Positions 62,595-64,000 of a stretch of 64,000 nt of DNA are shown piece by piece. Below the pieces are notes generated by a model that was not told the DNA's origin, ran no database searches, and saw nothing but the letters and a program-made list of their open reading frames with translations. The position numbers were made by a program, and so were the translations under genes. The stretch comes from Bin5 sp965204705 (GTDB taxonomy: Bacteria > Chloroflexota > Anaerolineae > Caldilineales > Caldilineaceae), in assembly GCA_965204705.1 (NCBI GenBank), contig OZ242006.1:4154001-4218000 (forward strand), written 5' to 3'. Position 1 is the stretch's first letter. Every line of letters begins with the position of its first letter.

Positions 62595-64000
62595 CTATGG
62601 GGCGCTCGCAAGCGCGGTTGCAGACGGATACGCCAACAGCCAGCCGCTCGCCTCCCCCTCTGCGTTCAAGGCGCGAATCGAATAATAGTACGTAGTACCC
62701 GCTGCAACTTCCGCATGCGTGTAGGTTGTGCCCGTCAGGTCGCCGCCGCCGATAAACTGCCAGCCGGTCTCCGCATCCCACCATGTTGCAAGTTCGTAGC
62801 GCACCGCGCCCTCCACGGCCTCCCAGCTCAGCTCTACGCCCTGCTCAGTCGCCAGCACAGTAAGTCCCGGCACAGGCGGCACAGTCAGCACGGCCGCAGC
62901 TGCGGTCGGCGTCGGCGTCGGTGTTAGTGTTGGCGCCGGCTCTGACGTCTCTGCCTCTGTCACAGCCAGCGCGGTGGCGGAGGGATCCTCCAGAAGCCAA
63001 TCGCTGACCTCCCCAGCCGCGTTCACCGCGCGGACCGAATAGTAGTACGTCGTCCCTGCCGCAACGTCCGTATGCGTATACGTTGTGCCGGTCAGGTCTT
63101 CGCCGCCGAAAATCTGCCAGCCGACCTCTGCGTCCCACCAGGTCGCGAGCTCGTAGCGCACCGCGCCCGCAGCTGCTTCCCAGCTCAACGCCACGCCCAG
63201 CTCTGTCGCTTCGGCCGTCATCATGGGTGCGAGCAGCGCGGACGTGGTTGCCGTCGCCGTCGCCGTCGCCGTAGGCTCCGGTGTGGGAGTCACTGTTGGC
63301 GTCGAAGTGGGCGTCGATGTCTGCGTAAATGTGGGTGTGGGCGTAGCCGTGTGCGTGGCCGTGGAAGTAGGGGTCGACGTTGGAGTGGCCGTAGGGGTGG
63401 GCGTAGGGGTGGGTGTGGGCGTTGCCGTCCAAGCAGACCCGCCAGTCAGCGGAGGAGATCCGGGCGGTAACGGATTTGAATTCTGCTGATTGGATCCTGG
63501 CGATCCCGGGAACCCGGGATTTTGCGTTGAAGAGCCATCAGGATAATGGGGTGGCGTGATCCCAGGATTCGACGGCGGATTCCAAGGATTGTGCTGCGGA
63601 GGCACGGTGGAAGCGGTAGCAGCGACATACAGCGACCATGGGCCGAATGTACCGTCGGCAGCCACTGTGCGCACGGTATAAATGTAAGTCCTGCCGGCAG
63701 TGAGATTGATATGACTGTAGGTCAATCCGGTATAGGCCCCGTCGTCCAGCCGCAGCCAATCCTCGCCGAACCACGTATATAACTCGTACCGCGCAGCGCC
63801 GGAAACCGAAGTCCAGCCCAACTCGATCACGTTCCCCTCCAATACAGACGCGGTCATTTGCGGTGCGCCCTGCACGGGATTAGAACCTGGAATTGTCGGC
63901 GCTGTAGGTGTTGGATTAGACCCAGGCGGTAACGGGCCCACCGGCGGATTATGCCCACCCGGATTGGACCCGGGCCCCTGCGGGCCTTCCTCCTCCTCCG
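62595..64000 (-). CDS. Large Fn3-repeat surface protein, 5' end beyond the window
   Basis: The frame is open to the last base (EEEGPQGPGSNPGGHN is in frame), so the N-terminus is missing. Visible parts, in order: Pro/Gly/Asn-rich linker, one divergent Fn3 domain (ELGWTSVSGAARYELYTWFGE), a Pro-rich linker, a TPTPTPTATPTSTPT stalk (63220-63430), then two Fn3 domains matching those of the 61118 gene. TAG at 62597-62595 is followed by 19 more in-frame codons ending RGALLEL and a second TAG (62537-62535); the short paralogue ends RRGANIEL, so the first TAG may be a recent nonsense change. Confidence 0.75.
   Translation of the reverse strand, partial: EEEEGPQGPGSNPGGHNPPVGPLPPGSNPTPTAPTIPGSNPVQGAPQMTASVLEGNVIELGWTSVSGAARYELYTWFGEDWLRLDDGAYTGLTYSHINLTAGRTYIYTVRTVAADGTFGPWSLYVAATASTVPPQHNPWNPPSNPGITPPHYPDGSSTQNPGFPGSPGSNQQNSNPLPPGSPPLTGGSAWTATPTPTPTPTPTATPTSTPTSTATHTATPTPTFTQTSTPTSTPTVTPTPEPTATATATATTSALLAPMMTAEATELGVALSWEAAAGAVRYELATWWDAEVGWQIFGGEDLTGTTYTHTDVAAGTTYYYSVRAVNAAGEVSDWLLEDPSATALAVTEAETSEPAPTLTPTPTPTAAAAVLTVPPVPGLTVLATEQGVELSWEAVEGAVRYELATWWDAETGWQFIGGGDLTGTTYTHAEVAAGTTYYYSIRALNAEGEASGWLLAYPSATALASAP
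63220..63430 (-). repeat. Simple-sequence coding repeats (Thr-Pro stalk)
   Basis: Short units such as gggtgtgggcgt and gccgtcgccgtc recur and encode TPTPT/TATAT runs. Such tracts change length by slippage and are typical of exposed stalks. Confidence 0.75.

Noticed and set aside
1..64000. CRISPR arrays, tRNA and rRNA genes
   Set aside because: No regular short direct repeats with unique spacers and no cloverleaf or rRNA-like sequence were seen. I could not run a dedicated scan, so a tRNA could have been missed.

Overview
The window is GC-rich, gene-dense bacterial DNA. My best guess is a Chloroflexota bacterium of the Caldilinea/Anaerolinea type. This is inferred from gene style, not from a marker gene: lipoprotein signals followed by long Ala/Pro/Glu linkers, many dipeptide-type ABC transporters, repeated phytanoyl-CoA dioxygenases and Gfo/Idh/SDR enzymes, a MurE with a 'EDPR' motif, and TPTPT-rich surface proteins. 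No rRNA, tRNA or CRISPR array was found. Several genes start with GTG or TTG behind strong Shine-Dalgarno sites.

Layout. 1-2700: a cut-off possible transposase tail, hairpins, a sugar-type binding protein broken by a 212-bp tandem duplication, and MITE copy A. 2716-20576 (+): one long co-directional catabolic/uptake cluster. It holds a 2-hydroxyacid dehydrogenase, a TIM-barrel/SUMF1 fusion, a PhyH dioxygenase, three tandem copies of a two-gene cassette (NAD-dependent epimerase plus NHL/PAL-like propeller), a ferritin-like protein, and a five-gene peptide/oligosaccharide ABC importer whose DppD-like ATPase lacks its P-loop. 20674-29969 (-): an epimerase, a second importer without ATPases (permeases and binding protein only), a Gfo/Idh/MocA oxidoreductase, two PhyH proteins and a PIG-L deacetylase. 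30176-37905 (-): GH32 fructosidase, sarcosine-oxidase-like flavoprotein, BKACE, two MDR dehydrogenases and an SDR. 38155-38488 is the best copy of the MITE family. 38727-46218 (-): a Cys-rich small protein, a large repeat lipoprotein with a clear terminator, a Mur ligase and a BNR-propeller surface protein translationally coupled to it. 46219-57665: an alkaline-phosphatase-superfamily enzyme, RecD2, a sugar isomerase, a Kef-type antiporter, Nudix, HAD and two tandem MBL hydrolases. 57700-64000: MITE remnants, a decayed DUF433/DUF5615 toxin-antitoxin pair joined to an MFS tail relic, an MFS transporter, and a tandemly duplicated Fn3-like lipoprotein region with decayed repeats; the last gene runs off the window.

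Taken together the first 37 kb reads as uptake and oxidative breakdown of modified sugars, polyols or sugar-acid derivatives. Two binding-protein transporters bring substrate in; SDR, MDR, Gfo/Idh and 2-hydroxyacid dehydrogenases do redox steps; PhyH and PIG-L enzymes hydroxylate and deacylate. Recent local mutation is a theme: tandem duplications at several scales, a microhomology-type deletion, a nonsense codon, frameshifts and mobile repeats.
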